NCBI GenBank assembly: GCA_029891385.1
Contig: CM057230.1
Coordinates: 17,249,372-17,313,371 of the forward strand
DNA: 64,000 nucleotides
Direction: 5' to 3'
From: Erythroxylum novogranatense
Taxonomy: Eukaryota > Streptophyta > Magnoliopsida > Malpighiales > Erythroxylaceae
Shown here piece by piece: positions 23,801-35,879 of this stretch. The notes beneath the pieces were generated by a model. It searched no databases, was not told the origin of the DNA, and saw nothing but the letters and a program-made list of their open reading frames with translations. Position 1 is the first letter of the stretch. Every line of letters starts with the position of its first letter. Made by a program: the position numbers and the translations under genes.

Positions 23801-25782
23801 GCTCTATTGCACATACTACAAATAACAGCCTGTGAAATCATCAAACAACATTCCAGGCATCCAACAAAAGCTTTCACAGTTTGAATGGTTGTTGTTAGTT
23901 CCATACGATGAGCAAGATCCTCAAATGGTATTGTTTTTACAATTTTTTCATCAATTCCCAAGGAAAGACAAGCTTTTGCCAATGAGAAAGTAGTTTTTCT
24001 TAGTTTTACAAACCGCCTCCAACACCTGTAATTACATTTGATGTAATTTTAGAAAAAAATTGAAAGCCAAACTGAGAAAAGCAGGAAAAATCGACAACTA
24101 AATGCCTTATCAGGATATATTTCTTCGTAAAACATCAGATTAAGATAACCAACATAACTTTGTGGAGTTCAAGAATACATAACATACAATAGGGAAGGAA
24201 ATATTGCTTCCACACTGCCAGATCCTACCCAGCCCTTCAATAGATAAGTAATGATTGTAATTTATGTCATAAAAGCAACCAAAGCAAGACAGAAATGGCA
24301 AGTGCTAATGCACATATTGAAAACACATGAATGTCAGGAAAAAACAAAAATGACATAGCATGCAGAAAGAGAAACTGTACAACTTGAAAAGGAAAAGGAA
24401 CATATACCATGCTAACTTCCTTGAAAGGTACTCCCCCTGCTCATTCATCATTTTTGACTTAGAACTTTGATGAGTGTTCAAGTTTCTTCTCTGCCTCAAA
24501 TATTTAGCTCTTTGTTTCTTTGCTTACCCACAATCAATTTTCGTTTTTTCAGAAGAACCAACAGATAATAACCCAAGATAAAGAACAACTTCACCCAATA
24601 TCTTACCTTTCCCAACCGATCGTCTAACATGTCCTTCATCCTTTCTCTTTCAATGTCACGTTTATTGCAAACAAACCAAACCACTTGCTACATCTTCAAT
24701 ATCCTGTTCTTCTTTTTCAGCGGCTGCATGCTTTCAGTATATTGCTTCGTATACAAACTCTTTGTATTTTCTCTCCCGAGCCAGCTTTTGCCTCAATGAC
24801 TCAGTTGCTCTCCTTTGTGCAGAAGCTTTTAGGAGAAGTATTCTGTTAGCCTCTGCTTGCTGAACCCGACATTTCACCTTTGTCCCAAGCTGTTCACATT
24901 GCTTTTTAAATTGCCACTCAGCTTCATGTTTAGTTGCTTGTCATAGTTCACCCTGATTTGCAAGGCGCATTTGAGCCTCCCCAAGAACATTTATCCTATT
25001 TGTATTCTAATTGATTAGAGATTGAGTGACCTATTGAGCAACAATACACTATAGTAACACCAGACGTTGTTCCTTTAAAATTAAGACTTCTATCTACACG
25101 GAGGTCTAACAGAAATAACTAACTTCTAACTCAACCACTCATATGTACGAAGACAATTAGAGATTAAAATAATGGTTTCAATTCAAGTCTACAAATTTGA
25201 TATTGAAAAGAATAATGTCAGGCTTATGGAGGTAAAAAACAGATTATTCTCCGATGAAAACTCTGAAAAACGAAAAGATCAATCTATCCTTAACAAAATT
25301 AAAAACAAATATTTAAGCAAGCATCACTCTCAAATTTCATCAACACAACATCAAATTTTCTTCTCACCTTTTCTCCTCGGCAGCACTTAGGTTGGCTTGC
25401 AATCGCTGAGCAAGATTCTCCTGTTCCAAGCCAATATTTGACAGTCTCCTCACCTTAGGTCTTGCCTTACTTGACAATAACTCATAAAACCGCTGAACAA
25501 GAGAACATTTTCCATTTCAGAAAAAGTCCACGAAAAAAAAAAATACACAACTCAAGAGCGTAAGATAGCGACTTGTCGTCGAAGATCTGCCTCTTTTAGT
25601 TTATTGTCGATATCCTCCGCAGAAAGAGAAGTCTTAGGTGGCACTAACAGACGATGTCTGAGCCTCTGTGGAAATTCCTTCGGAGATGACGATCCGGACA
25701 CATCATCGTCCTCCGGGAAGCTCAGCGCCACTGCACCTCCGTTAATCTTCTTCAGTTCCAGCGAATTCGCAATGTGGACCAT

Positions 25783-26046
25783 ATGTATTTAATTATTTAA
25801 TTCGATAAATAGACAATGATCTATGGACCGTGGAAGAGTATGAATGTGTATACAGATCCTGAAATCGAAAACGGCAGAGTCAGCGCGATGGATCTTTCTT
25901 TGACATGAATTTGATAATCGGTTTTGTCTAGAACGTTATACCGAGTAAGCATGTTCTTTCAACTTCGTGAGCTTACCATTGAGTGAAGGTTCGAACCTGA
26001 CCTGAACTTAAACTCATAAATGACGGTCGTTTTAGGTAGATTTGGT
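25783..26046. other. Upstream flank of TCP11 copy 2
   Basis: Would contain the TCP11 promoter. No clear TATA box or other gene seen before the Copia element begins. Confidence 0.4.
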
Positions 26047-26051
26047 ATTTG

Positions 26052-26281
26052 TGTAAACCAACCTGAGAAACGGAGAACTTGGAGAAAAAGTAAACCAACA
26101 GAGAAAGAGACAAATTGGTGAAGAGAAGCCGTAACACAGCCTTCCCTTTACTGCGATATATATATATTTCAAAGAATTAGGTTACACGTGTGCAAAGATG
26201 CATATTTACAAAAAAAGCCCTTAACCTATACAAGGAATACAATTGCAATGAAGTAATTTCCCCAATATCTCTTGATTCACA
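26052..26281 (-). repeat. 3' LTR of the Copia element
   Basis: 230 bp from TGTAAACC to GATTCACA on the plus strand. It differs from its partner at 32036-32270 by a few substitutions and short indels, including the length of a TA run, suggesting fairly recent insertion. Confidence 0.95.
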
Positions 26282-29200
26282 TCCCTCCTCAAACCGATGT
26301 GGAGACAACGTTAGTTTGCTTACAAGAAAATCATGTCGAGTCCGAGTCATAGACTTCGTAAATAAATCAGCAAGTTGAAACTTAGAAGAGATGTGAGGCA
26401 ATGAAATGAGACCAACATTAAAATGTTCTCGAATATAATGACAATCAACCTCTATATGTTTTGTAAGCTCGTGGAATATAGGATTAGACCCAATACGAAT
26501 AGCACTGAGATTATCACCATAGAGAGGTGTCAAACTAGGAAGATGAACTCTAAGATCTTTGAAGAGACCGTGTAACCAAACTATTTCACTGCATGTAGAA
26601 GACATTGCCCGATATTCGACTTCGGTAGAAGATTTGGACACCGTCTGTTGCTTTTTACATTTCCAAGAAATAAGCGAATCACCAAGAAATATACACCAAC
26701 CTGTTGTAGACCGTCTAGTATCCGAACAACCGGCCCAATCAACATCCGCATAGGCCCGAAGTTGAAGAGGAGAAGTAGAAGAAAAGAAAATTCCATGAGA
26801 AGTGGTACCTCTAAGGTATCTAATAATCCGATGAACCGCACTCAGATGGAGTTGGCAAGGCGAAGAAACAAATTGGCTAACAACTTGAACAGCATGAGAG
26901 ATATCTGGTCTAATTGTTGTAAGATAAATTAGATTGCCAACTAACTGTCGATACAATGTAGGATCAGAAAGAGGAGTACCTGCATTTTTAGAATATTTCA
27001 GATTGAGCTCCATAGGGGTGTCGACTGTCTTAGCATCAGTGAGATTGGCAAGCTGGATTAAGTCTTGATTATACTTTCGCTGGTTGATAAAATAATCACA
27101 AGGAGAACTTTGAATTTCTAAACCAAGAAAGTAAGTGACAGGACCAAGATCCTTCATTTTAAAGGATTGATTGAGCAAGTTCTTCATCATCACCAGTAAT
27201 GAGGATGTCATCAACTGTTAAGTCAATTATAATGCATATTTGTGGACTTAATTGTGGTTGATTTGTGAAAATTGTGTTCATAAATTGATAGAATTAATTG
27301 TTAAATGTCCACAGATGGTTTTCAATGCCGTAAAGACGAAGAAGGATCAAAAAGAGGAAAAATATGGCAAGAAGTGCGAAAATTCCAGTCTGGTGAAATT
27401 TAAAGATTAGGCGTGGGCACGCCCAAGGACAGAATTCCAAATCTGCAGACTTCCAGAATTTATCTCCAATTAGAACACAATCGCCAAGATTCTGTGGACC
27501 CCTTTTTAAGAAGTTCCCGCTCACAATTGAAGATGATCTAAGGGAGATAGAATCTAATAAAAACAAAAAGAAAAAGATATGGAAAGGGGGAATTGAAAAG
27601 AAGGTGGCTGACGTGGATGAGAGTGGGGGGACTAGGTTTAGAGTGGAAAAACATTCTTCTTTTCTGGAGGATCCAAGTGGTGGCGGCAGACAGCATTTTT
27701 TTAGTTTTTCCAGAGTTTTAGAGAGAACATCGCATATTCAAATTGGAGACTATCGCATACTACCTTTTTGGAGAGATTATTTTTCTGGTTTCTTGTTCTT
27801 AAAATTTCTGCACAATTGCTCTTTTGTTTCTGATTCTGTTATTAAAGACCAGTTATGGAGATTGTTCTTTTTATTATTTCTTGTGTTTTCCATTCAAGTA
27901 TGATTAACTAATTTCCTTGTCTTGGTTGAGGGATCCGAGTTCCATGCTATTGCGGTGAGATGTCTGAATCTTCTTCATGTTTATTAACGTTCATTGGGTA
28001 ATTTCAGATTAATCTTTTTAATTGGATTCGTTAGTTTCTAGGTGCGCAACTAGGGATTAATGGATTTAATCGCTAGGTTAACAAAATCTGACGTTCAATT
28101 TTGGTAACCATAAGTAGCAACTAGGATTAACCCGTCTACGTTAGAGTCGGAAAATCCTAAGAAATTACCCACTTGATTGATTTCATGTCGTACATGTTAT
28201 CACTTGTCATTGATTCTTAATGCTATTATGCAATTAATCTATGATCGTATCTAGATTGTTGTTTAATAAGGTTGCTAGGATACGTATTTCTAGTCAATAT
28301 TATTGATAGAAAATTCTTTCAATGAATGTTCGTTAATAATTAGAATGTTTGTCAAGGATCCAAAATAGCATGGTAACTTCGGTGACCGAAACTAAGGTAT
28401 TTTTCCTATCGATTTTTCAGTCTTGATTATTACCTCAATTCGCAATTTTTCCTTTCTGATTTTCATTCTTCTTTCAGTAAGTAACAAAACCCCCCTTTTT
28501 ATTATTTGTGTTGTTTGAATTCGTGATCTTCATAATAGTGGAATTCCTCGTGGGAACGATATCCGCTTACCGCTACTACATTAATTTGTTTTAACGGAAG
28601 TGAAAATTTTTATATTTGGTTGTAGGCGACAGCACCACCATCAACATAGAGAAGAAGAAATGTCATACCCCCTTTTTGAGACCCAATGAACAAAGAAGAG
28701 TCATATCCACTTTGAACAAAACCTGCACTAACCAGAACTTCACGAAATCGATCAAACCAAGCTCGAGGAGCTTGTTTCAAACCGTACAAGGATTTTTTTA
28801 ATTTGCAGACAACAAAACCATCATAACAATAACTCGGAGGCGGTTTCATAAAAATTGTCTCTTTCAAGTACCCATGTAAAAACGCATTCTTGACGTCCAT
28901 TTGAAAGATCGGCCAATGACGAATGGCAAACAAAGCTAGGACAACTCGAACAGTAGTCATCCGAATTACAGGGGCAAAGGTTTCTTCATAATCAATGCCA
29001 TATTCTTGCTTGTATCCCTGAGCCACTAAGCGGGCTTTGTATCTGTCAAGACTTCCATCAGACTTCAATTTTACACTGTAAACCCATTTACTACCAATTG
29101 CTATGGCATTTTTAGGAAGATGAGTCATTTCCCAAGTATCATTCTTAACTAGTGCTTGTATTTCAGCATCCATAGCCTCTTGCCAACATGATTGCGAAGC

Positions 29201-31873
29201 AGCTTCCTTGTAGGTTCTAGGAATTTGTGTTGTTTCAAGAACAACAGATAAAGAACTATATGGTGAGTCAGCAAAACGGGAAGGTGGATGAGAGGTTCGT
29301 GTAGAACGACGAACAACATTTGTATCTACATCAGGACTAGGTAAAACATGTGAAGGTTCAGAAGAAACACTTACAAGGGGAGAAGAGGTACTAGGTGGTG
29401 AACATGACTTGAAGAAGGAGGAGAAGGCATGTTGGATGAGCCGTCAATATCTAGAGAAGAGCTAGAGGAGCCTGAAGTATCAAAGTCATGTAAAGGAACA
29501 TTAGAAATATTGTTTGAATCCACTGAAGTAAAGTAAGGAACAGATTCAAAGAAAACAACATTTCTAGAAATTCTAATTCGGCGAAGGTTAGGATCATAAC
29601 ATAAGAATCCCTTATGATTAGGACTATACCCCATAAATACACATTTTACAGCTTGACAAGAAAGCTTAGTACGCTCATGAGGAGGTAAATGAACAAAACA
29701 TATACACCCAAATACATGGAGAATGGAGTAATCTGGTGTACGTTTAAAAAGAACCTCAAAAGGAGAAGTTTGATTTAAGATTGGGGTAGGGAGACGATTT
29801 ATGAGATATATGGCTGTAGTAGCCGCCTCAACCCAAAAATGTGGAGGAACATAAGATTCACTTAAGAGGGTTCTAGCAACAGTAAGGATGTGTCTGTTCT
29901 TCCTTTCTGACATACCATTTTGTTGTAGTGTGCCAGGACACGAATATTGATATAAAATCCCATTTGTGTCTAAGAATTGTTTAAAGTCCCCATTAATATA
30001 CTCACCACCCGAATCAGATCGCAGTACCTTAATATTTTTAAAGAATTGAGTAGCAATCATAGCTCGAAAAAAATTTGAAATAGGGAAAAACTTCAGACTT
30101 CTTGCGAAGAAAATATATCCATGTGTAACGAGTGTAATCATCAATGAAAATAAGAAAATACCTGAACCCCAAACGTGATGTACAGGGAGTAGGCCCCCAA
30201 ACATCAGTATGCACAATATCAAAAGGAGCAGTGGTAGTACTGTTTCTAGAGACAAAAGGCAAAACAATACTTTTATTTAAAGAGCATGTGGAACAAGACT
30301 TGTCAATAGAAGAGAGATTGGATCTGAATTTTGCATCTAACAATCTTGATCGAAACAAAAAATCAATTTTCTCAGAGTTTGGATAGCTAAGGCGTTTATG
30401 CCATAAGTGCCAAACATTATTAAAACCTACACTAGAAGAAAAGGCAGACAAACAATGTAAAGAATTTCCAGAACTGTGAGCAGGTTGATACACATCCAAA
30501 GCATATAGACGGCCCATCCTACGCCCCTTCCCTTTCACTTCCCCAGTGTGCAGGTCCTGGATAAGACATCCATTGTGAAAAAAAGAGACAACATTATCAT
30601 CAGTATCATCAGTCAATTGCCCAACAGAAATCAGATTTGTAGTAAGTTTAGGAACAAGCTGAACATTAGGTAAAGATAAGCTAGATGTGGGAGATAGAGA
30701 TAATGAGAAATCTTTGGTACCAACAATATCAAGCTCATCACCACCAGCTGCAAGAATTTTCTTCGTACCAGTAAAAGGCTTAAATGACATATTTAGAGGA
30801 TAGGTACCAATCATATGATTTGTGCAACCAAAATCTATAATCCATGGCAAGTGATTAGGAAATGAATCCTTACCAGACAACCCAATAGCAGAAAAGGCAG
30901 AGGAAATTGCAGTGGATACCGTGTTTTCTACCAAAGTTTTCACATCTGCAGTAAGCATATTAGAGAAAGTATCTGTTGGAGTGGAAGATGAGGACACCTC
31001 ACTTTGCCCATCAGTAAGAACATGATAGGCTTTGGGAGTATGTGTTGATGCTCCCCTAAATCCCTTAGCAGTACACTCAGGAATGATATGCCCATGTTTC
31101 TTACAGTAAACATAAAAATTCTTCTTCTTACAATGAGAAACCACATGGCCATACTCCTTACATTCGTGGCATTGAACCTTAGACCAATCCCTCGGAGCTT
31201 GTCGACCTTTAATTCTTCCAGCAATAAAAACTGAATCTACTCCCTTATTACTCTCTAAGGATGCCTGAGTAATCAAGTGAATCTCTTCGCGCAATAATTC
31301 ACTAAGGACTGAATCAATATCAGGCACAATAGTCCGACTCAAAATATTTGCCCTAACAGGTTCATATTCTAGCCGGGGCTTCATGAGAAATTGCATAACT
31401 TTTCTTTCATCATATATCGTATGTAAATTCTGAACACAACAATTACTGATAATATTCTCCATACTAGCAACCTCAAGATCAGACCACAACGTCATAAACC
31501 TAACATAATATTGATGTATATTTTTATCTCCCTGAGAATATTGAAAAATTTTATGTTCTATTTGGAACTTACGAGCAAGATTAGATTGTTGGTATACCTT
31601 GGCAAGATATTCCCACATCTCCCTTGCAGTACGCAAACCTCTCATAGGTGACCCAATGTACATGGTAACTAAACTCAGAATCCAAGAGATAATCTTTGCA
31701 TCATTGACTACCCAATCTGCCTATTCTTTCCCTTCCACAGGTGGTTTTGTGATAGAACCATCAATATGTCCCCAGAGGCCCTTCCCTTGAATGAAAAATT
31801 GAAAGTGGAACCTCCAATTTGGATAATTGCCACCATCAAATTTGATAGTAATGAAATCTCCCTTTTCAGATGC
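26282..31873 (-). pseudogene. Copia gag-pol polyprotein, multiply disabled
   Basis: Translation starts at 31873 (MASEKGDFITIKFDGGNYPN). A TAG near 31723 interrupts gag. A CCHC knuckle (CHECKEYGHVVSHC) follows. The protease motif reads DFGC in WIIDFGCTNHM instead of the usual DSGx. Next come the pre-integrase and integrase (HKRLSYP, HTDVWGP, SDSGGEYINGDF), with a frameshift near 30050-30260. Reverse transcriptase (KWVYSVKLKSDGSLDRYKAR, QMDVKNAFLHG) runs to LLLYVD at 28646, where the solo LTR enters. It resumes at VDDILITGDD near 27214, then reaches RNase H (STEVEYRAM, ADLFTKSM). The product would not be functional. Confidence 0.9.
27217..28640 (+). mobile_element. Solo LTR (1.4 kb), probably Gypsy-derived
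   Basis: A 1424-bp insert begins TGTTAAGT and ends CACCACCA, and is flanked by TCAAC on both sides (27212-27216 and 28641-28645). It splits the Copia reverse-transcriptase active site. It has no internal region or second LTR. Near its right end, CTCGTGGGAACGATATCCGC and CGCTACTACA resemble the 3' ends of LTRs from large plant Gypsy elements (Athila/Tat type). That assignment is by recalled resemblance only; orientation is inferred from the same words. Confidence 0.75.
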
Positions 31874-32035
31874 CATTAAAAAAAATCAAACAATGTATTT
31901 TTTTTAAAGGAAGAGAAAGAAAAATAAAGTTCAGATGATAAGAACAGTTCAGATCAAAACTGAACAGTAGACACCCATAAGAATAGACAAAGAAATTAAC
32001 AAAAAAAAACAAGGAAATCCCTTGCTCTGATACCA

Positions 32036-32270
32036 TGTAAACCAACGGAGAAACGGAGAACTTGGAGGAGAAAAAGTAAACCAACAGAGAAAGAGACAAG
32101 TTGGTGAAGAGAAGCCGTAACACAGAACTCCCTTTACTGCAATATATATATATATATCTCAAAGAACTAGGTTACACATGTGCAAAGATGCATATTTACA
32201 AAAAAGCCCTTAAACTATACAAGGAATACAATTGCAATTAAGTAATTTCCCCAATATCTCTTGATTCACA
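32036..32270 (-). repeat. 5' LTR of the Copia element
   Basis: 235 bp, the partner of 26052-26281, followed on the outside by the target duplication ATTTG and on the inside by the Met-tRNA primer site. Confidence 0.95.
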
Positions 32271-32479
32271 ATTTGAAGCCACGTTTGGTTCTCCCCAGCC
32301 AAATGTATAGTCTTTGATTATTTTTAACTTTAAATTTTAAATTAAATTTGAAATGGGATTAGACGATTCGTTTCAAAACCTGAGCTAGAATGTCATTTTT
32401 ACACCTTCAATCAAACGATGGCGTTTATTAATAAATAAACAAAATACTGTGCCTGCTTCTTCTGATTCCAAGACCCTAG

Positions 32480-32899
32480 CCTTTGTTTGGATCCTTATTT
32501 ACACAAGGGAAAGGAAAGGAAATATTGAAGGGAAAATAAGAGAAAAGAATGGAAGAGAAATGAGATTTCCTTTACCTTGTTTATTTTCCTAATTTATCAA
32601 AGAAGGAAATTGAAACTTATATTGGACAAAAAAATTTTTTGAGAGTTTTATGCCCTTGATTATATTGGTTGTGTCCTTTTTGTTCAATAAGGATACAATG
32701 GTAATTTACTTATATTAGGCTTTTCTTGTTTTCAATTTCTCCTCCTTTCTCACCAATTTGGTGGGAAATATATTTGGTTCAAATTTTTCTCCTATTTCTT
32801 TTCATTCTATCACTTTCTCTTTGCTTATTTTTATCCAAACAAGAGAAATACAATTTCCTTCTTTTCTTTTCTCTTGCTTTCCTTCGATCCAAACAAAGG
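32480..32899. mobile_element. MITE of 420 bp
   Basis: Terminal inverted repeats: CCTTTGTTTGGATCC at 32480 and, inverted, CCTTTGTTTGGATCG at 32899. The inside is rich in GGAAAGGAAA on the left and in its complement on the right. It has no coding capacity. The 3-bp flanks (TAG and TTA) do not match, so the target duplication is decayed or the ends are off by a few bases. Confidence 0.65.
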
Positions 32900-33900
32900 T
32901 TAATCTTTGGATTGCTCTATTCTTGCCTCTCTCGTTTTGACTTTCTCATGTTGCTTACAAACTTTGTGGTACTGGAAGTGGAAGGGCGGAACCAACGTGT
33001 TTACTGTTTAGAGCATTTGGTGCGACTTGAAGTGGAAACAACCTAAAGTTAGCGCCTTTTTCTTTGTAAAATTTGCTTTTGAGGACGCAAGATGCAGTTT
33101 TATTTCTAAAGCAACTATGTCGTTTTGGAGTTTATAAAATATGTTGTATGCTTATGCTGAAAGTGTTGTTAAGCTTACTGGATTCTTCTGCATTTTTCAT
33201 TGGCATTAGAAGTGAGTCATTGGCATTGCTCAAGCATTATTCTTATTCATTGAAAAGGCAAGGAAACAGAAAATTGAAGGCATTTAAACTTTTTAACCCC
33301 ATTTAATTGGTAGGAATGTAAAGTAAATTTGGAATCTGATTCTTTAAAAAATAAATTTATAGAAAGTAAAGATATTCATATGTTTAGATTGTTCGAGAAG
33401 ACAATATTTTGGTGAAAGAAAGGCCACCGATGATGAGCCAAATTAAACATTCAAGTGGACTGAAGCCAACAGTTTGTTAAAGCCCAAGAAGTGAGACCGA
33501 CCCATATACTACAACCCTGTATTCTTGACAAGTCTTCTAGAAGAAACTCCTCTATACATGCATATCACCAGATTCACTCATTCTTGACAGCTATACTAAT
33601 AACCGATATTGTTATTCTATTACAAATGACAACCATTGGATCAAAACGAATAAAAATCAATGGCCAATATTAACACCTGTACAGTGTATAAATATACTCA
33701 TCTGTCATTGAAAAAGTGGTCAAGCATTATTACAAATTTATTTTATTTGTTTTCAATCTTTACATAGATATTTGTAAGAATTTTAATAAAAAAGTTGAGT
33801 GATTCTTATTATGATGTTTAGTATGCAACATAATTTTTAAAATGTAATTTAATTTTGAGTTATATTTTCAGTTATATCCTTAAAAATAAAATCGAAAAAG
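32900..33900. other. No gene recognised
   Basis: Mixed AT-rich sequence with short open frames on the plus strand that lack known motifs. Confidence 0.45.
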
Positions 33901-33940
33901 CTTTCGTTTCATGTTAGTTAAGCTTTTTATTAACTATATA

Positions 33941-34112
33941 ATGGCGTCCTCTCTCATATTGAAGATCCATTCTCGCCAACATGAGATGTCGGTGGAGCAA
34001 AACACACTAGTTATAAAAGGCGAAGGTTTGAAGGAATTTGAAGACGATGAACAAAGCGGTCGAAGGTACAGTAGCATTGTAGATTTACCGAAGAAGATCT
34101 ACAAGACCACAG
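33941..34112 (+). pseudogene. Small heat-shock protein (HSP20, mitochondrial HSP23-like) fragment
   Basis: The plus-strand peptide has SVEQNTLVIKGEG and SGRRYSSIVDLPKKIYKT, the core of the alpha-crystallin domain in organellar small heat-shock proteins. It starts with MASSLILKIHS, which resembles the N-terminus of the mitochondrial form. The middle of the protein between these two parts is missing, and the end of the domain is absent. Small HSPs hold unfolded proteins under heat stress. This is a deleted remnant. Confidence 0.65.
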
Positions 34113-34334
34113 GTCTCATCTTCCTCACACTTCTCTCCCATGGAATTCCCCACCTTTGATCTCTAGCCTTAAATGTTTTGTAAACATGTAGGCTTGGAAC
34201 TACTTGTAAGTACCTCTGGTCACCTCTCGTCTTTTAATTCCTTTCTTTTTTTGTCATTCATATTAGATTCAGGTCATCACTTCCTGTTTCATCAAAGTTC
34301 AATACTGCTATCTGATTCGTGTATCTTCAACCAG

Positions 34335-34812
34335 GCCAATAAGGAGAATGACAAGCTCTACACTCAGCTTACCTTACTTCCCCCATTAGAGGTATAATTG
34401 TCTTCCAAGTAGTGCTCATTTGCTTCTTTTGGTGATCGTTTTCTAGTTTCCCTTACTTTCCCAGAAGCAAAATTTGGTCTTTTGTACTTGTTGGGAGGTT
34501 AAATTGTAACATTCTCATTAGGTTTCGGCTTGATGGCTCTGGTTATTAAAATGATGATTTTTTCTCTGATCTTTTGTACTTCTTGGTTACTCAGTTTTGC
34601 TATATGATATATAATACCGAGTTTATGTCTTGAAGATAATTATGTTAATTTGTTTGATTTTTCTATCTGGAACATTCCTGGTATCTTTGTAGTTGACAGG
34701 AAGAGTTTCGGAGGGAAAAGAGCTTGAAGAGTTAAATATGGATGAAGAGGGTTGTGGTGGATCACCAGCAAAACCTACCCCACACATGTTCTGCAAATCG
34801 CTAACATCATTC
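34335..34812 (+). pseudogene. Auxin response factor fragment (ARF4-like), two exons
   Basis: Exon 34335-34391 reads ANKENDKLYTQLTLLPPLE with AG and GT borders. A second exon, about 34693-34812, reads VSEGKELEELNMDEEGCGG and KPTPHMFCKSLT. In ARF4/ARF3 proteins this stretch directly precedes the B3 DNA-binding domain (normally HMFCKTLTASDTSTHGG). The second exon loses similarity right after SLT, so the B3 domain is missing. No Aux/IAA-binding domain was found. A broken copy or captured fragment. Confidence 0.75.
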
Positions 34813-34819
34813 TCCTTAT

Positions 34820-35240
34820 TCGTATATGGAATGCATTGATTTTTATGTTTAATCATGTATTTTAGCTGTAATTTACTAATGGGAACTATTATTTCCTCAG
34901 GCATTCCACAAAGCGAGCTAGACTCGTCTCTAGGGCATACAGTATAAATGGCAGTTTCAGGAATTCTAGTTCTGATCTGTACTTTCAGATATTGTTGACT
35001 GTCATTTGTTCTCACTGTCTCTTTTATTATCAGAAGCTTTTCCTATTTCTGTGATGTTGCTTATTCTTCATTTACTTAATGAAAATGATTAATTTCTATA
35101 TGATTTCCATCTCATAATATCTTGTCATGTGATGCCAATAAGATTTTTGGAAATTGCTTTGGTAGAATAAGCATTTTATCCATTATGCATTTGCTATTAT
35201 GGGGTATATGCTATAATTTCTGAACTATCTCTAGGAAGGA
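34820..35240. other. No gene recognised
   Basis: AT-rich sequence between the ARF4-like fragment and the exon interrupted by the TR-GAG element. Short open frames on both strands show no motif I recognise. Confidence 0.4.
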
Positions 35241-35301
35241 CGGTTCAAATCCAGCAATATTCATTTCATTTACTGCTGTCAATCTTATGGAAGCTGTTAT
35301 T

Positions 35302-35869
35302 TGTTAGGAATTTAGACCTCCCAAACCCACACCCAAGGATATTTAATAGACAAAAATATCAGAAAATAACAACACAAGAGAATTTACGTGAAAACTCCCA
35401 AACCAGAGAAAAACCACAGATACCGAGAAGAAAATTTACTATGTGAATAATTCTTATAATCACACAATTTTTCCTTTCACCCAATCCCCCAATATACCAA
35501 CACACTCACAAAGAAATAAACAAGACAAACTCTCCATGCTCCACTGTAGAGAAAAATAACATAACTCTCACTGTAGAGAATTATCATGTTTCACAGCATG
35601 ATTCTCCACCATAAAAGCATACCCACTTAAAATAAACCAATTCTAAGCCTTTTACTTCAGCACATGTCGAAAATAACCTTGCTGAAAAATTATGGTGCAA
35701 CTCTCATGTTTGGCTTTCCTGGAGGTTCATCAGCCATCGACATAATTCCACCATACACCTTACATTAATGCCAAACCAATGCCCGTGTGCAAACTTGTGG
35801 ACCCTCTAACAGTAACACATCCTCTTTCATGGCAACTTTGGGATTAGCGGCATGCCATGAGGATGTACA
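35302..35869 (-). repeat. 3' LTR of TR-GAG, with a divergent U3
   Basis: 568 bp with TG...CA ends on the minus strand, directly next to the purine tract. Positions 35302-35533 match 36984-37216 closely. Positions 35534-35869 have no counterpart in the 5' LTR. Confidence 0.75.
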
Positions 35870-35879
35870 TGCCCCCCTT

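Larger units (their letters stand above)
17741..25782 (-). pseudogene. T-complex protein 11-like gene, copy 2, split by a transposon
   Basis: Longer copy of the TCP11-like gene. Exon 1 starts at 25782 (MVHIANSLELKKINGG, FPQRLRHRLLVPPKTS). Exon 2 near 25497-25370 reads FYELLSSKARPKVRRLS and LAQRLQANLSAAEEKR before a GT donor. Exon 3 near 24985-24690 has QCEQLGTKVKCRVQQAEANR. A TGA stands in the GEL*QATKHEAEW segment near 24940, and another stop follows the VYEAIY segment. Later exons (23663-23180, 23000-22870, 22779-22510, 22101-21745) match copy 1 closely. The C-terminal exon is cut by a 3.4-kb TIR element at 17882-21316, with its remainder at 17880-17741. In-frame stops and the insertion make this a pseudogene. 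Confidence 0.8.
26052..32270 (-). mobile_element. Copia retrotransposon with both LTRs and target duplication
   Basis: A full-length Copia element lies on the minus strand. Its 5' LTR is 32036-32270 (235 bp) and its 3' LTR 26052-26281 (230 bp). The LTRs are nearly identical, with TG...CA ends. ATTTG flanks both sides (26047-26051 and 32271-32275), a 5-bp target duplication. A primer site TGGTATCAGAGC is at 32035-32024 and a purine tract (GAGGAGGGA) sits inside the 3' LTR near 26284. Domain order is gag, protease, integrase, reverse transcriptase, RNase H. A solo LTR splits the reverse transcriptase at 27217-28640. Confidence 0.95.

Noticed and set aside
27604..27903. Plus-strand frame inside the solo LTR
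   Set aside because: Lies within a non-coding LTR and has no known domain.
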